NCBI GenBank assembly: GCA_900548875.1 | Contig: URMA01000126.1 | Coordinates: 1-6,231 of the forward strand | Reading direction: 5' to 3' | Length of the DNA stretch: 6,231 nt | From: an uncultured Porphyromonadaceae bacterium | GTDB lineage: Bacteria; Bacteroidota; Bacteroidia; Bacteroidales; Muribaculaceae | In this document: piece by piece, positions 4,639 to 6,231 of the stretch | Position numbering within the stretch: the first letter of the stretch is position 1 | Layout: each line of letters begins with the position of its first letter | Notes under the pieces: generated by a model | The model's database searches: none | What the model saw: the letters and a program-made list of their open reading frames with translations, nothing else | Told to the model about the DNA's origin: nothing | Made by a program: the position numbers and the translations under genes

Positions 4639-6069
4639 CTATCTTTCTTTGTTGGCAAACATTCCTTCAAAAAGCGTTTCAATGGCCTTTTTCATTGCGT
4701 CGTAGGTGCAACGGAATTTGTTGGTCATCAGCACGACGGCATATTCGGGGTGTTCGGCAGGATAGTAGCCGGCGTAGCACCGTACTCCGGTCATGCTGCC
4801 CGATTTCAACGCCATTTTTCCTTGAAGCGGGGAACCCTTTAGCAGCTTTTTCACGGTACCGTCTTTTCCGGCAACGGGGAACAGCGAAGGAAAGAGATTG
4901 CCATACGCCTTGTCGTTGGCCATCTGTGCCAGCACTTTGGCAAGAAAGACAGGGGTGATGCTGTTGGCTCGCGAAAGGCCGGAACCGTCGTAAATGGTCA
5001 CGGCTTGCGTGTCAATTCCCCAGTCCTCCAGTATGCGCCGTTCGCAGTTGACGGCCATTTCGCGGGTGGCGAGGGTGGTGTCGTTCAGCGCAAGGGCTCT
5101 CAGGACGGCTTCGGCATACATGTTGTCGCTGCGTGTCAGCAGTGATTTGATAATGTCGGGCAGAGCCGGCGACATGTGGGTATAGAGCGGATAGCTGACA
5201 CCACGGTTGTCGATGGTCTTGTTTTCGACGGTAATGCCTTCGTAGGTAAGCGTTTCCACCATGTCATTGTAGAGAGCATCGGCGGGATGGGGCATTGTGG
5301 TCCACAGCTCTATGGGGTCGGACTGGCGGCGTACATTGCCGCCCATGTAAAGGGTATTTGAATTTTTCTTGCGCGACAGTGAAGGCGAATAGGCTTTGCC
5401 GCCGATGGTGACATTGTTGACGATTTTCAACTCGCTTAAGTGCGGGATGGTGTCGATAACTGCTGCAGTCCGTCCTGACAGGTCGACAACCAGCGAAAAT
5501 TCGTTGTCAAGATAGTTGATGGCATGCACTCCTGCTCCATAGTATTCCACCACGTCGGCATCGTCCCACTGCATCGGTACGGCCGGATCGGGAGCAATGG
5601 ATTCGTCAATGATTATTTTCCCTTCTATCTTGGTGAGGCCGATGCGCTTTATTTCGTTGATACACGCAGTGACGAACGATTCCTGGTCCGGGAAATGGCG
5701 GGAGTCCATCGTCGGGTCGACGCCGCCTTTGATGATAAGATTGCCATGCAGCACCCCGTTATGGTCGATATATCCGTCGTAGTTGACATCTGTCTGGAAA
5801 TGGTAGGCTTCCGAGAGTGTCTTGAGGGCAGTTGCCGACGTGACGATTTTCATGACAGAAGCTGGGGTGATGGTTTCGTTCATGTCATTTTCCCCAACAA
5901 TCTCACCGCTTTTGAGATCAATGACGCAGATGCCCACTTGGGCCTTTCTCATGGCATTCGACTGGCAGAATTTGGTGATGGCCTTGTCGAAAGAGCCTGA
6001 GGCAAAAATGTTTGCGGAACACAGAATGCAGAGTGCAGCAATTTGGGCTAATTTCGAAATATATTTCAT
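4639..6069 (-). CDS. dacB: D-alanyl-D-alanine carboxypeptidase/endopeptidase, PBP4 type
   Basis: A 476-residue periplasmic serine peptidase of family S13 (E. coli DacB is 477), which trims the terminal D-Ala of peptidoglycan stem peptides and can cut D-Ala-meso-DAP cross-links. A Sec signal peptide occupies about residues 1-24 (cleavage likely after IFASG or nearby). The three penicillin-binding motifs are intact: S71-V-M-K74 with nucleophile S71, S314-D-N316, and K422-S-G424. YDGSGLSR (360-367) is also typical. The stretch between the first two motifs is the large insert that characterises this class. It appears monocistronic or leads the minus-strand genes; 72 bases separate it from the next gene. 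No SD site precedes the ATG. Confidence 0.95.
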   Translation of the reverse strand: MKYISKLAQIAALCILCSANIFASGSFDKAITKFCQSNAMRKAQVGICVIDLKSGEIVGENDMNETITPASVMKIVTSATALKTLSEAYHFQTDVNYDGYIDHNGVLHGNLIIKGGVDPTMDSRHFPDQESFVTACINEIKRIGLTKIEGKIIIDESIAPDPAVPMQWDDADVVEYYGAGVHAINYLDNEFSLVVDLSGRTAAVIDTIPHLSELKIVNNVTIGGKAYSPSLSRKKNSNTLYMGGNVRRQSDPIELWTTMPHPADALYNDMVETLTYEGITVENKTIDNRGVSYPLYTHMSPALPDIIKSLLTRSDNMYAEAVLRALALNDTTLATREMAVNCERRILEDWGIDTQAVTIYDGSGLSRANSITPVFLAKVLAQMANDKAYGNLFPSLFPVAGKDGTVKKLLKGSPLQGKMALKSGSMTGVRCYAGYYPAEHPEYAVVLMTNKFRCTYDAMKKAIETLFEGMFANKER

Positions 6070-6093
6070 TGCTTATTTAGACTTTTTTCACTG

Positions 6094-6101
6094 CAAACAT
6101 A
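6094..6101 (-). promoter_or_regulatory. Possible -7 element of dacB
   Basis: On the minus strand TATGTTTG matches TAnnTTTG and lies about 25 bases before the ATG at 6069, so the leader would be under 20 bases. No TTTG stands at the expected -33 spacing. It is the same octamer as that in front of the acidic protein gene (4602-4595). Confidence 0.4.
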
Positions 6102-6154
6102 GCAAAAAAACGTTGAATAAGTGGTGCTTTTCCGCAGATTTGTTGTTGGTATTT

Positions 6155-6185
6155 ATTGTATTGGCAAACTTTTTCCGTACATTTC
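6155..6185 (+). promoter_or_regulatory. Weak candidate promoter for the right-edge gene
   Basis: ATTG (6155-6158) is followed after 19 bases by TACATTTC (6178-6185). Each element differs from the Bacteroidetes consensus by one base. It would start transcription near 6192, about 26 bases before the ATG at 6218. Confidence 0.3.
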
Positions 6186-6217
6186 CTCTAAGAAAGAACC
6201 AGAACTTAACTATCATT

Positions 6218-6231
6218 ATGAGTGAAAATGA
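6218..6231 (+). CDS. Possible start of a truncated gene, divergent from dacB
   Basis: An ATG at 6218 opens a frame reading M-S-E-N before the window ends. An A/T-rich upstream region and a plausible promoter fit a real start, but four codons allow no identification. No SD site precedes it. Confidence 0.35.

Noticed and set aside
5524..6000. Plus-strand open frame of 158 codons
   Set aside because: It is antisense to the dacB N-terminal half, whose catalytic motifs are unambiguous.

Overview
The window looks like a chromosomal segment of a Bacteroidales bacterium (Bacteroides/Parabacteroides-like; I cannot fix the genus). The evidence is promoters of the Bacteroidetes type (TTTG, about 20 bases, TAnnTTTG), lipoproteins with short Bacteroidetes-style signal peptides, a coiled-coil lipoprotein resembling the Bacteroides Cbp1 family, and mostly Shine-Dalgarno-free gene starts. 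No mobile element, CRISPR array or rRNA gene is visible.

Layout. A tRNA-Leu(TAA) gene lies on the minus strand at the left edge (1-85), with a near-ideal promoter at 126-157. Diverging from it is a compact plus-strand operon of five genes (372-1868). These are a 67-aa membrane protein of DUF6132 type, an 84-aa two-helix membrane protein ending in a CCCGGSC motif, a thioredoxin lipoprotein, a 61-aa ferredoxin-like protein with altered first-motif cysteine spacing, and a short MarR-family repressor. The operon has a textbook promoter (295-326) bracketed by two copies of the palindrome TTTCC-N3-GGAAA, and it closes with a strong hairpin terminator at 1893-1931.

Convergent to it, on the minus strand, are (in transcription order) a PBP4/DacB-type D-Ala-D-Ala carboxypeptidase (6069-4639), then a tight three-gene unit: an acidic protein of unknown function (4566-3598), the 16S rRNA 2'-O-methyltransferase RsmI (3594-2833) and a Cbp1-like coiled-coil lipoprotein (2836-1982). 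The right edge holds the first few codons of a possible plus-strand gene (6218 onward), divergent from dacB.

The most interesting part is the five-gene operon. It joins two cysteine-bearing small membrane proteins, an envelope dithiol oxidoreductase, an Fe-S electron carrier and a cysteine-containing repressor, so it reads as a self-regulated redox or thiol/metal response module in the cell envelope. Its substrate cannot be told from sequence. Three of its five genes carry GGAGG-type ribosome binding sites, while none of the four complete minus-strand genes does, which is unusual for this phylum.
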